Below, piece by piece: positions 35,506 to 43,358 of a DNA stretch of 64,000 bases; within the stretch, counting starts at the first letter, position 1, and the number at the start of each line of letters is the position of its first letter. A model generated the notes under the pieces. That model did not search any database, was not told the DNA's origin, and saw only the letters and a program-made list of their open reading frames with translations. Position numbers and translations under genes: made by a program. The stretch comes from Streptomyces zhihengii (GTDB taxonomy: Bacteria > Actinomycetota > Actinomycetes > Streptomycetales > Streptomycetaceae). The stretch lies in assembly GCF_016919245.1 (NCBI RefSeq), contig NZ_JAFEJA010000001.1, positions 1,612,001 to 1,676,000 on the forward strand. The letters run 5' to 3'.

Positions 35506-36006
35506 GCATTTCCTTGGTGAACCCCCTGCGATTTCCCCGGTCGCTTACCCGGCCACCACGCCCGGACATTCCCGAAGGCGCCCAGAAGGGCATGCGGCAG
35601 AGATATCCGACATCCGCGCCATACCGCTGCCGTAGGGGCCACCCCTAAGGGGGGAACCGCAAGAATGAAGAAGACACCGGCATCCGGGGTCTGCGAGGCT
35701 CTCCGGGTAAGGGCAGTCCACCGTCGCCGATGCGGAACTCACCCCGGACACACAGCCGGTGAGCCGATCTCGAATATCACGCGCACTATGTGAGAACCAA
35801 CGCGTCGCACCGTCTTCGCGCAGTCGACCGCACATCCCGGAGACAGCCGCCCCGGACATTCCGCCACGTATTTCCGGGACTTGGCACATCATGCCCGCCG
35901 AGCTGTCTCCCGTCCGGGTCCACGCGCGACACATCGCGCTGCACGGGCACTTCCGTACCACGGAGTTCCACCGGAGTTCCACGGACTTCCACGAAGAAGA
36001 ATCCAC
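35506..36006. other. 500-bp intergenic region upstream of the second AraC gene
   Basis: No convincing gene. It contains AGGGGCCACCCCTAAGGGGG near 35635, also partly present in the halogenase-PKS gap near 15855. It also contains a 42-codon frame (ATG 35665, stop 35791-35793, MKKTPASGVCEAL...) behind GGGGGGA, and three tandem 11-bp units GGAGTTCCACC / GGAGTTCCACG / GACTTCCACGA at about 35962-35994, just before the AraC ribosome site. The repeats are plausible operator elements. Confidence 0.55.
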
Positions 36007-36798
36007 ATGGGGGCCATCATGGAGTACGCAATTCAATGCGCAGTGAAGACGATCCGAGAACGGTACTTCGAACCGCTGACACTGGATGAGTTAGCCCACG
36101 CCGCCATGGTGAGCAAGTTCCACTTCCTGCGGTCGTTCCGGCGCATCACCGGAGTCACCCCCGGCCGTTTTCTCAGCGCGATACGGCTCCATGAGGCGAA
36201 GATCCTGCTGCTCACCACCTCGCTGAACGTGAGCGACATCGGCGCCCAGGTCGGCTACAGCAGCACCGGCAGCTTCACCCGGCGCTTCAGCGAGTCCGTG
36301 GGCTGCTCCCCCACCCAGTACCGGCACTCCGGCCACAGCCAGAACCCGCCCGTCGACCCGGGCATCGCCCTCGCCGCCGAACGTCCCGCCGAGCGGGAGC
36401 GGGACCTGCTCCCGGAGGCGGGACCGCGCCAGGAGCAGGAGCAGGGCTGTGTCACCGGAGTGGTGAAGGCCCCCGGCAGGACCGCGTCCGGCATCTACAT
36501 CGGTGTCTTCGAGAGCCCCATCCTGGAGCGCACGCCGGCGGCCCGCGCGGTGGTCGCGCACTCGGGCCAGTTCCGCATCGGCGGGGTGCCCGAGGGGACC
36601 TGGTACGTCCACGCGGTGGCACAGGGGACGCATCCCTGCGGCACCGGGGACACCACGGCCCGTCAGCTCCTGGTGGGCACCGCGGGACCGGTCCAGGTGG
36701 GGCCCGGCACCGACCCGATCGTGCAGATGACGCTCCATCCGCTGGGCTGGTCCAACCCGCCGATCCTCTTCGCCTTCCCCGGCGAGGGGGCCGCCTGA
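36007..36798 (+). CDS. AraC-family regulator with N-terminal HTH and C-terminal beta domain (second paralogue)
   Basis: 263 aa (259 if the ATG at 36019 is used). The AraC DNA-binding domain is N-terminal (FHFLRSFRRITGVTPGRFL, then VSDIGAQVGYSSTGSFTRRF). A variable linker rich in Glu/Arg follows, and then a C-terminal beta-strand domain with VPEGTWYVHAV and VGTAGPVQVGPGTDP, clearly homologous to the end of the AraC protein at 34197-34934. The shared C-terminal domain resembles a small transthyretin/carboxypeptidase-regulatory fold (inference), an unusual partner for an AraC HTH. It ends in a bidirectional terminator shared with DoxX. Confidence 0.88.
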   Translation: MGAIMEYAIQCAVKTIRERYFEPLTLDELAHAAMVSKFHFLRSFRRITGVTPGRFLSAIRLHEAKILLLTTSLNVSDIGAQVGYSSTGSFTRRFSESVGCSPTQYRHSGHSQNPPVDPGIALAAERPAERERDLLPEAGPRQEQEQGCVTGVVKAPGRTASGIYIGVFESPILERTPAARAVVAHSGQFRIGGVPEGTWYVHAVAQGTHPCGTGDTTARQLLVGTAGPVQVGPGTDPIVQMTLHPLGWSNPPILFAFPGEGAA

Positions 36799-36841
36799 CC
36801 TGCGGGGCCGTCTCGCGGGCCGAAGCCCCCGAGACGCGTCG

Positions 36842-36886
36842 CGAGGGCCGGTCCGGATGTGCGCCGCACATCCGGACCGGCCCTCG
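36842..36886. terminator. Bidirectional hairpin between AraC and DoxX genes
   Basis: A perfect 21-bp stem (36842-36862 with 36866-36886) with a 3-nt loop lies between the convergent stops. No T-run, but the stem is very stable. Confidence 0.75.
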
Positions 36887-36918
36887 TCGTCATGCGGCCG
36901 GGCGTCCGGCCGGGGAGA

Positions 36919-37293
36919 TCAGAAGCTGTACTCGCCGAAGCGGCCCCAGGCGACGAACGCGGCCAGCGCCAGCAGGACGAGGTTGACCACCACGGCGGGC
37001 GCCTCCTTGCGCCGGATGTGGACGACCGCGGCGAGGGCCATGGTGATCGCGAGTCCGGTCGCCGCGACGGGCACCAGCACGGGGGCGATGTCGAGGACCG
37101 CGGGCAGCACCAGGCCGATGGCCCCGAGCACCTCGACGACCCCGATTCCCTTGACCGCTCCGTCGGAGAAGTCGGCGGCCCACGGCATGTTGCCGGCCAC
37201 CAGCTTCGACTTCGGGGTGACGACCTTCATCAGGCCGACGGCGGCGAACAGGAAGGCAAGGATTCCGGCGACGATCCATAAGGTGGTGTTCAT
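36919..37293 (-). CDS. DoxX-family small membrane protein
   Basis: 124 aa with four predicted transmembrane helices (TTLWIVAGILAFLFAAVGLM at the N-terminus; GIGVVEVLGAIGLVLP in the second). The short polar segment TPKSKLVAGNMPWAADF between helices 1 and 2 is typical of the DoxX-like family. Members are associated with redox and thiol homeostasis or remain uncharacterized. It is on the minus strand, between the VHPO gene and the AraC terminator. Role in the cluster is unknown. Confidence 0.85.
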   Translation of the reverse strand: MNTTLWIVAGILAFLFAAVGLMKVVTPKSKLVAGNMPWAADFSDGAVKGIGVVEVLGAIGLVLPAVLDIAPVLVPVAATGLAITMALAAVVHIRRKEAPAVVVNLVLLALAAFVAWGRFGEYSF

Positions 37294-37426
37294 GTCTGTC
37301 TTTCCTCTGCTTTCTCATCGGTGAGCTGAGTCAAAGGCTCCCCCCGAACGCCTCTGCGCTGTCTGTGTCGTCTGCGTTCTCTGCGTATCTCCGGTCCGGC
37401 CGGAACCACCGCACGGACGTGCCGGA

Positions 37427-37456
37427 GCCCCGGCACGGGACATCCCGTGCCGGGGC
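37427..37456 (-). terminator. Hairpin downstream of the haloperoxidase-like gene
   Basis: A perfect 14-bp stem (GCCCCGGCACGGGA and its complement) with a 2-nt gap begins 27 bp after the haloperoxidase stop. Confidence 0.7.
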
Positions 37457-37483
37457 CGCGTCACACGGTGCGGACGACGGCCG

Positions 37484-38992
37484 TCACACCTCCCCCTCGA
37501 TGTGCGACCGGACGAACTCGTATGCCCGGTCGCCGATCTTGCGCCCCATGGACCAGGACGCCTCGATCGCCGGCATGAAGTGGACCCCGCCCCAGAACCG
37601 GCTGAGTCCGCAGTCCCTGGTCCAGTCGGTCCAGGAGGTCCAGTGGAGCTCCAGCGGCTGACGGGGCGTCACATCCGGTTCGACGGCCGAGGAGTGCGCG
37701 GCGCGGGAGACCCTGATGTCCACCGCGTCCGTCCCGAGGAAGCGCCGGACCGACTGCGCCTCGGCGGAGCAGAGCGAGGTGGATCCGGACGGGTACTCGG
37801 GGTGGTCGGGGGTGCCGAGGTAGCTCCGCCACTGGTCGGCGGGGATCGACACGGTCCCCTTGCCGGGCCCGCCCCAGGCGCGCACGGGCTTGCGTCCGTA
37901 CACGTGGCGGATCGCGGTGTGCGGGCGGACGGTGTCGTAGACGACCTTGTTGTACCAGGCGAAGATGCTGGCGTCGAAGGTCGCCGTGTCCGCCACCGTG
38001 TGCAGGTGGATCCAGCCGTCGAGGTCGAGCCGGGCCGCATCCGACGCGGAGCCCACGGCGGCGCCGAGGCTCAGGAACTTGTCGTCGAACATCTCGCACT
38101 TCATCTTCTGCTCGTCCGTCAGGCTCGCGGACATGGCGAGGATGTCGTCCACCTGGCGCCGGTACTCGGCGCGGTTGTGGTGGTTGCTGGCCCTCGGCAC
38201 GGGCGCCCGGAACTCGCTCGGGTCGCTGTACGAGTAGGGCCGCACCCGGGCGAGCTGCGGTGTCACGAACTGCTGGACCTGGAAGATCCCGTTGCCCTTG
38301 GTGACGACGAGCGGCTGCCACCGCGACGGGTTGCGCAGCCGGTAGGCGGTGTTCTCCGGCTGGTAGCCGGTGTAGTCGGCGTAGGCCAGGCGGTTGTACT
38401 CGCGGCCGCCGTGGTCGCCGAGCTGGTTCATGCCGTCGTGCAGCCGGCTCTCCAGGACGTGGCGGGCGGCGAGGTTGCCGATGCCGGCGGGTGTGCCGGT
38501 GTCCTCCCGCGCGTCGTCGGGGTCCATCCCCACGGAGACCATGGTGTCCCGCCAGAGCTGCTGGTAGCCGGGCAGCAGGAAGTTGTACATGCGGTACGTG
38601 GCGTAGAGCAGCGCGATGTTCTTGTTGCGGTTGGTGGCCGCCTCCGAGGCGGGCCGGCGCCCGAGGTCCGAGTGGATCCCGACCGCGGTGGGGTGGTACG
38701 GCGCGATCGCGTCGAACCAGGCGTGCGCCACCAGGTTGGCGAAGCGGATGATCAGCGAGGCGTCGCTCGGCGCCACGGCCGCCCGCGCGGGCCCGCCGGA
38801 GACCGGCCCGAACACGTCGAGCGCGGCGTTGCCCTTGTCGAAGTCGAAGTGGTGGCGCGGTGTCGCCGCGGCCGCCGGGCGGGCGGCCAGGCCGAAGCCG
38901 TCGGTGGCGACCGCGCCCGTGCCCGCGGCGATGCCGAGCAGAACCGACCTGCGCGGCGTGCCGGGTCTTCCGTTGACCGTCCATGCGCTCAT
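37484..38992 (-). CDS. Vanadium-dependent haloperoxidase-like protein (PAP2 superfamily), exported
   Basis: 502 aa. Start ATG 38992 (MSAWTVNGRPG) has AAGGGGGAT upstream. The N-terminus carries a twin-arginine-like signal (TPRRSVLLGIAAG and an Ala-rich stretch ending in AAAA), so it is probably secreted. The vanadate/phosphate-binding set is visible: KVVYDTVRP (K-x6-RP) near residue 352, PSGS near 402, and SRFWGGVH (S-R-x5-H) near 467. The usual PSGH catalytic His is replaced by Ser. The protein may therefore be a haloperoxidase with altered chemistry, a non-halogenating oxidase/cyclase, or an acid phosphatase relative. A conserved cluster box lies 96 nt upstream, putting it under common control with sugar and epoxidase genes. 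Confidence 0.82.
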   Translation of the reverse strand: MSAWTVNGRPGTPRRSVLLGIAAGTGAVATDGFGLAARPAAAATPRHHFDFDKGNAALDVFGPVSGGPARAAVAPSDASLIIRFANLVAHAWFDAIAPYHPTAVGIHSDLGRRPASEAATNRNKNIALLYATYRMYNFLLPGYQQLWRDTMVSVGMDPDDAREDTGTPAGIGNLAARHVLESRLHDGMNQLGDHGGREYNRLAYADYTGYQPENTAYRLRNPSRWQPLVVTKGNGIFQVQQFVTPQLARVRPYSYSDPSEFRAPVPRASNHHNRAEYRRQVDDILAMSASLTDEQKMKCEMFDDKFLSLGAAVGSASDAARLDLDGWIHLHTVADTATFDASIFAWYNKVVYDTVRPHTAIRHVYGRKPVRAWGGPGKGTVSIPADQWRSYLGTPDHPEYPSGSTSLCSAEAQSVRRFLGTDAVDIRVSRAAHSSAVEPDVTPRQPLELHWTSWTDWTRDCGLSRFWGGVHFMPAIEASWSMGRKIGDRAYEFVRSHIEGEV

Positions 38993-39067
38993 CTGCGGAT
39001 CCCCCTTGTCCGGAAAACGACGGCGGATGTGCCGCCGGGGCACGACCTTCACAGGGGTCACGAGAGG

Positions 39068-39088
39068 TGTCGCCTCCTGGATTGCTCA
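39068..39088 (-). promoter_or_regulatory. Conserved cluster box, copy C (haloperoxidase promoter)
   Basis: Minus strand TGAGCAATCCAGGAG then GCGACA. It starts 96 nt before the haloperoxidase ATG. A -10-like GAAGGT is 17 bp beyond. It follows the SagB oxidase gene, which is on the same strand and ends at 39257. Confidence 0.7.
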
Positions 39089-39256
39089 GGCGCCCGGCGC
39101 GCGCCACGGACCCTCCCGCCCGTTTCACAAGAGGGAGACACTAGAGCCCTCATATAGTAACGTCTTCCGGCAGCCGGGGTCACACGGAAACAGGACGGAC
39201 CCGAAGGCCCGTCCCGTCCGGTGCGCCGCCCTCCGGGGCGGCCGTCCGTGCGGCCG

Positions 39257-40933
39257 TCAGTGCGGCGAAGGGGGCTCCACCGCACCGACCAGGTGGACGT
39301 AGACGACGGAGGAGTCGACGCCGTCGAGCCCCAGAGCCGCGTTGACCGTGTCGTCGTAGAAACCGCCTATCCCCACCGACGACTTGCCCAGCCACGTCGC
39401 GACGAGCGCCAGGTTCTGCGCGAGGTGGCCGCTCTCCTGAAGGACGAGACGATAGGAGCGCAGGCCGTAGTGGAGTCTCTGGAAGGTCAGGTCCGCGACC
39501 GTGAACACCCACAGCGGACAGTCGTCGACGTGCAGGTTCCCGCCCGCCTTGGGCGGGAAGACCACGCTCGGGTCGGTGGCGGGCGCCATCCGCATCAGCT
39601 CGGCGCGGATGTCCTCGTCGCCGATCAGCTCCAGCGCGTGGCCCTCGGGGTCGTAGAGGTACGTCCCGCGCCCGAGCCCCTCGACGTCGTGGCAGTGGAG
39701 CAGGACCCGCAGCGGGTAGCGGGTGCCGCCGCTCGGGTACGGGCGCACCGGGTACGAGGCGTCCGCCCCCGGCATGGTCTTGCGCGCCGTGACCCCGGCC
39801 GAGAAGTACAGCAGCGTGCCCAGGTCGCCGAGGGTGAACGGCCCGCGGTAGGTGCCGTACGCGCTGCGCCGGGCGAGCAGCACCTCCTCGAAGGCGGGGG
39901 CGCCGGCCGGCACGGCGGGGCGCTCCAGCGCGATGCGCGCGAGCGGCGTCGGGAGTTCCTGGCGCCCCTCGGCGGTCGCGCCGGGCATGTCGGGGCGCTG
40001 GTCCATGAGCCGGGCGTCGAAGAACTTGCCGTGCTCGTGCAGCAGCCGGTCCGGGGCGAGCTGGGTGTCGGCGAAGTAGGGCACCCGGGGCCCGCCGGAC
40101 ACCAGGTCCATCGACACCAGCCAGGCCGCGTACGCCTCGTCCTGCGCGGTGAGCCCCAGGTGGTTCGCCAGCAGCCGGGCGACGGTCCGCAGCACCTCGC
40201 CGGGAGCGGCGGTGAGCAGTCCGGCCTCGTGCGCCGGCACCAAGGCGGCCAGCAGCGCGCACTGGTCGCGGTACCAGTCGCCCACCGTGGTCCCGGGCAG
40301 GGCCAGTTCGGCGCGGGTGGCGGTGTGCCGCTGCCGCCATTCGGCCTCGTTGCGGAAGTGGTCCTGCTCCGCCGCGCTGCGGGCCGCGTGCCGGTCGGCG
40401 GCCAGGGTGGAGGTGTGGGTGCGCAGCCAGGACGCCGCGTGCCGCGGCTCCGGGCGGGCCGCCGTGGCGGAGGCGAGCAGCAGCGCGGCGGCGGCCCGCA
40501 GGCGCTTCTCGCGCGAGGGCGTGGCGCGCAGCACGGCGAGAGCGGTCCGCGCGGTGGAGGCGAGGTGCGGCAGGCAGCGGGCGAACCCCTCGTCGCCGCC
40601 GAACGGGGCCGTGTCGGGGCCGGGTCCGGCCACCGGGCCGGCGTCGACGGCCGCCGGGTCGGGGACCGCGGCACGGAGCGCGTCGCCGAGCGCCGCGAGG
40701 GCGCCGTCGTCCGGGCCGTGGAGGTGGACGGTGAGCCGCCCGCCGTCCTCGTCGGTGCGCTCGGCGAACCAGCCGCGCACGTCGCCGGCCGCCTCGCGCG
40801 CGGCCGCCCAGGGGGCGACGGCCGCCAGGAGCAGGCGCTCCGCCAGTGCCCCGTCCTTGTCGAGCGCCACGCCCAGGGAGTGCCGGCGTCCCGCCGTACC
40901 CTCCGTGCCGTGCGCCCGCGCCATTGTCGTCAT
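39257..40933 (-). CDS. SpaB_C-SagB fusion: FMN-dependent thiazoline/oxazoline dehydrogenase
   Basis: 558 aa. The C-terminal half (about 315-558) is a SagB/McbC nitroreductase-fold FMN dehydrogenase: RRSAYGTYRGPFTLGDLG, YPVRPYPSGGTRYPLRVLL, ESGHLAQNLALVA. This family oxidizes peptide thiazolines and oxazolines to azoles. The N-terminal 300 residues resemble the SpaB_C domain of lantibiotic/thiopeptide dehydratases (GWFAERTDEDGGRLTVHL; FGGDEGFARCLPHLA). That fusion is typical of thiopeptide clusters, but no precursor peptide or cyclodehydratase is visible here. The likely substrates are thiazolines made by the three NRPS Cy modules at 48-62 kb (inference). ATG 40933 is preferred; an upstream ATG at 40975 with GAGG is possible. 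Confidence 0.87.
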   Translation of the reverse strand: MTTMARAHGTEGTAGRRHSLGVALDKDGALAERLLLAAVAPWAAAREAAGDVRGWFAERTDEDGGRLTVHLHGPDDGALAALGDALRAAVPDPAAVDAGPVAGPGPDTAPFGGDEGFARCLPHLASTARTALAVLRATPSREKRLRAAAALLLASATAARPEPRHAASWLRTHTSTLAADRHAARSAAEQDHFRNEAEWRQRHTATRAELALPGTTVGDWYRDQCALLAALVPAHEAGLLTAAPGEVLRTVARLLANHLGLTAQDEAYAAWLVSMDLVSGGPRVPYFADTQLAPDRLLHEHGKFFDARLMDQRPDMPGATAEGRQELPTPLARIALERPAVPAGAPAFEEVLLARRSAYGTYRGPFTLGDLGTLLYFSAGVTARKTMPGADASYPVRPYPSGGTRYPLRVLLHCHDVEGLGRGTYLYDPEGHALELIGDEDIRAELMRMAPATDPSVVFPPKAGGNLHVDDCPLWVFTVADLTFQRLHYGLRSYRLVLQESGHLAQNLALVATWLGKSSVGIGGFYDDTVNAALGLDGVDSSVVYVHLVGAVEPPSPH

Positions 40934-41307
40934 TCCGTCACCCGTCCTCGTTCCGCGGATAGTCAGGTAATTCATCCGCACCGCCTCGGAATTGGTGACG
41001 ATAGCCGCGCCGCGGCAAGCGCGACAAGACCCGAAGAGGCCCGCCCGAGAAAGCAATTTGGGATATTCTCGCACCGCCCGCCACATGCGAAAATGCCCCT
41101 TAATACACAAGGGAGCCACCCCTCTCCCGGGAAAGTGCGACACAGCACCAGGTAATCGCGGAATAGCCGCCCCCCTACCTCCCGGACGGACGTCCGGGCT
41201 CGATTCGCCGCCCTGCGCACAGCGCGGGCGGTGGTGTTGAACGTGGCAGAAGACAGCTCGTCCCCGCCCGTGACCGGGCCGGGGGCATCAGCTCGGGAGA
41301 CTCGGAA
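40934..41307. other. 374-bp divergent intergenic region with a candidate operator
   Basis: Separates the SagB gene (left) from the FAD monooxygenase (right). It contains CGAGAA (41046-41051) and TTCTCG (41066-41071), an inverted repeat with a 14-bp spacer holding AGCAATTTGGGA, which partly resembles the cluster box. It is A+T-richer than the surroundings (around 41050-41100), as expected of a promoter region. No small gene is supported. Confidence 0.5.
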
Positions 41308-42486
41308 ATGAAGTCGATCAAAGTACTCGTCGCCGGCGGGGGGATAGGCGGGCTCGCCCTCGCCGTAGCCCTGCGCGAACGCGGCATCGCCGTGGAGGTC
41401 TTCGAACGCGCCCGGGGGTTCGGGAATACCGGTTCAGGCATCGAACTGACGCCCAACGGCGTGAAATCGGTGGACCGGATCAGCGCCGGACTGGGCGAGG
41501 CCGTGCGCCGGGCCGGCTGGTCCAGCGAGAGCCACGCCTGCGACATGCCCATCATGTCCTCGGAGGGCAAGCTCCTGAAGAGCCGCGAGGTCGGCAACTT
41601 CCCGGCCAAGTGGGGCGCCCCGATGATCGGCATCCTGCGGGCCGACCTCCACCGGATCCTCGCCGACGCGGTGAGCCGCCCGGGCGCCGCGCCCGTGACG
41701 GTGCACCACCAGGCGGCCGTGGTGGGGGCGGCCACCGACGGGCGGACCGGGAGCCTGACCCTGGCCGACGGCCGCACCGTCACCGGCGACGTGGTCGTCG
41801 GCGCGGACGGGGTGCGCTCCACCCTGCGCGGGATCGTCGCCGGGGAGGTGCCGCCGCGGTACCTCGGGTTCACCTCCGTCCGCGGCATCTCCAAGCGGCC
41901 GCCGCAGCACGGCGACGGCTTCGTCTTCGTCGGCCCGGGCGGCCACTTCTTCGCCGAGGCGTTCGACGACACCCGGCTGTTCTGGACGGCGACGGTGAAC
42001 TCCCCCGAGCACGTCTGGCCGGCCAAGCCGGTGGAGCAGGCCAAGGCGGACCTGCTGGAGCTGTGGGGCGGCTGGTCGTCCCCGCTCCCGGAGACCGTGG
42101 CGTCCTGCGCGCTGGAGGACATGGTCGTCACCGACGTCCACGACTGCCCGCCGCTGAAGCGGTACCACACCGGGCGGCTCGTGCTGCTCGGGGACGCCGC
42201 GCATCCGATCGGCCCGGTGCTCGGCCAGGGCGCCAACATGGCGCTGGAGGACGTCGCGACGCTGGCCTGCCTGCTGGCCGAGCAGGACGTCCCGGCCGCG
42301 CTGCGCCAGTACGGGCGGGTCCGGTCCCGCCGCGCCAACAAGATCGTCCAGCACTCCCGGCTGCTCGCCCGGCTGGGGCACACCACGAACCCCCTGGTGG
42401 GCCGGATCCGTGACGCGCTGATCAGCTCCATGAAGCGCCGCGAGGAGACCTACCGGGACAAGGAGCTGTTCAGCTACAGCCCTTGA
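41308..42486 (+). CDS. FAD-dependent monooxygenase (PHBH fold)
   Basis: 392 aa. FAD motif VLVAGGGIGGLALAVAL at the N-terminus. The DG motif GDVVVGADGVRST is near residue 165. The GD motif LVLLGDAAHPIGPVLGQGAN is near residue 292. It is an aromatic-ring or tailoring hydroxylase of the UbiH/PHBH class, requiring NAD(P)H. It starts a rightward three-gene unit with a methyltransferase (76 bp downstream) and a glycosyltransferase. It is not closely similar to the epoxidase-like protein at 32734-34083. Substrate unknown; oxidation of the polyketide-peptide or of a competing aromatic is possible. Confidence 0.9.
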   Translation: MKSIKVLVAGGGIGGLALAVALRERGIAVEVFERARGFGNTGSGIELTPNGVKSVDRISAGLGEAVRRAGWSSESHACDMPIMSSEGKLLKSREVGNFPAKWGAPMIGILRADLHRILADAVSRPGAAPVTVHHQAAVVGAATDGRTGSLTLADGRTVTGDVVVGADGVRSTLRGIVAGEVPPRYLGFTSVRGISKRPPQHGDGFVFVGPGGHFFAEAFDDTRLFWTATVNSPEHVWPAKPVEQAKADLLELWGGWSSPLPETVASCALEDMVVTDVHDCPPLKRYHTGRLVLLGDAAHPIGPVLGQGANMALEDVATLACLLAEQDVPAALRQYGRVRSRRANKIVQHSRLLARLGHTTNPLVGRIRDALISSMKRREETYRDKELFSYSP

Positions 42487-42562
42487 GTCCCGCAGCACCA
42501 CCGCATCAGCTCCCGATCCGCCCCGCACCGCGACGCCGGTACCTACCGAGACAGAGGACAAG

Positions 42563-43345
42563 ATGACCAACCTCGCCGACTACGTGTTCCACAACGTCCC
42601 CGCGCAGCTCAGCCCGCTGGAGGAGTTCCTCGACCCCTTCACCCGCGCCGAACTCGCCGAGATCGCGCCCGCGCCGGGCGGCCGCTTCCTCGACCTGGGC
42701 GCCGGCGGCGGCTCGGTGACCCGGATGCTGTCCGAGATCGCCGGCGCGTCGGGCACCGTCGCCGCGGTCGACCAGGACACCCACATGGTGGCGCCCGCCC
42801 CCAACGTCTCCATACACACCCAGGACCTGAGCACCGGCGAGCCGCTGCCCGCCGAGGGCCCGTTCGACCTGGTGCACGCCCGGCTGCTGACCCACCACCT
42901 GGAGAACCGGGTGGAGTTCGTGCACCAGCTCGCCGGTTCGCTGAAGCCGGGCGGCTGGCTGCTGCTGGGCGAGTTCGTCCGTTCGGCGCCCAAGGTCGTC
43001 TCCGCTCCCAGCGAGAAGCACGCCGAGGCGTTCGTCCGGGTCCTGGACGGCCTCTACGACGTGATGACGGCCCGTCACACCCACGGCGCCTGGGGCCACG
43101 AGGTGCACGCCACCATGCTCGACGCCGGGCTGACGGACGTGCGCACCCAGTGGCACTACCAGAGCTGGACCGGCGGGGGCCACGGCTGCCGCCTCTTCGA
43201 GAACAACGTCAGCCAGAAGCGCGACGCCATGATCGAGGCGGGCTTCGACGCCGCGGACATCGACCTGTTCCTCGCCTCGATGCACGACCCGGCGATGGTC
43301 GTCCGCAGCCACGAGTTCGTGTCCATCCGCGGCCGGCGTGGCTGA
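42563..43345 (+). CDS. SAM-dependent methyltransferase (UbiE/class I)
   Basis: 260 aa. SAM-binding motif I FLDLGAGGGSVTRML is near residue 40, followed by VAAVDQDTHM and LVHARLLTHHL. The class I fold covers the whole protein. The substrate (O- or C-methylation of the scaffold or of a sugar) cannot be inferred from motifs. It overlaps no neighbour but is only 13 bp upstream of the glycosyltransferase start, so the three genes 41308-44543 are probably one transcript. It is different from the aminosugar N-methyltransferase at 28636-29361. Confidence 0.88.
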   Translation: MTNLADYVFHNVPAQLSPLEEFLDPFTRAELAEIAPAPGGRFLDLGAGGGSVTRMLSEIAGASGTVAAVDQDTHMVAPAPNVSIHTQDLSTGEPLPAEGPFDLVHARLLTHHLENRVEFVHQLAGSLKPGGWLLLGEFVRSAPKVVSAPSEKHAEAFVRVLDGLYDVMTARHTHGAWGHEVHATMLDAGLTDVRTQWHYQSWTGGGHGCRLFENNVSQKRDAMIEAGFDAADIDLFLASMHDPAMVVRSHEFVSIRGRRG

Positions 43346-43358
43346 GGGAGGCACCGCC

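Noticed and set aside
35665..35793. 42-codon frame (MKKTPASGVCEAL...) in the AraC upstream region
   Set aside because: It has a possible ribosome site but poor codon bias (many A/T third positions) and no recognisable similarity. Kept only as a note in the intergenic entry.
41046..41071. AGCAATTTGGGA as a fifth copy of the cluster box
   Set aside because: Only about 13 of 21 positions match, it is on the other strand and about 260 nt from the next start. The CGAGAA/TTCTCG palindrome is a better reading of this site.
40972..41220. Cys-containing minus-strand frame near the SagB gene, considered as a RiPP precursor
   Set aside because: Cysteines are scattered, there is no leader/core pattern or good ribosome site, and no YcaO is nearby. 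The sequence looks like an ordinary promoter region.
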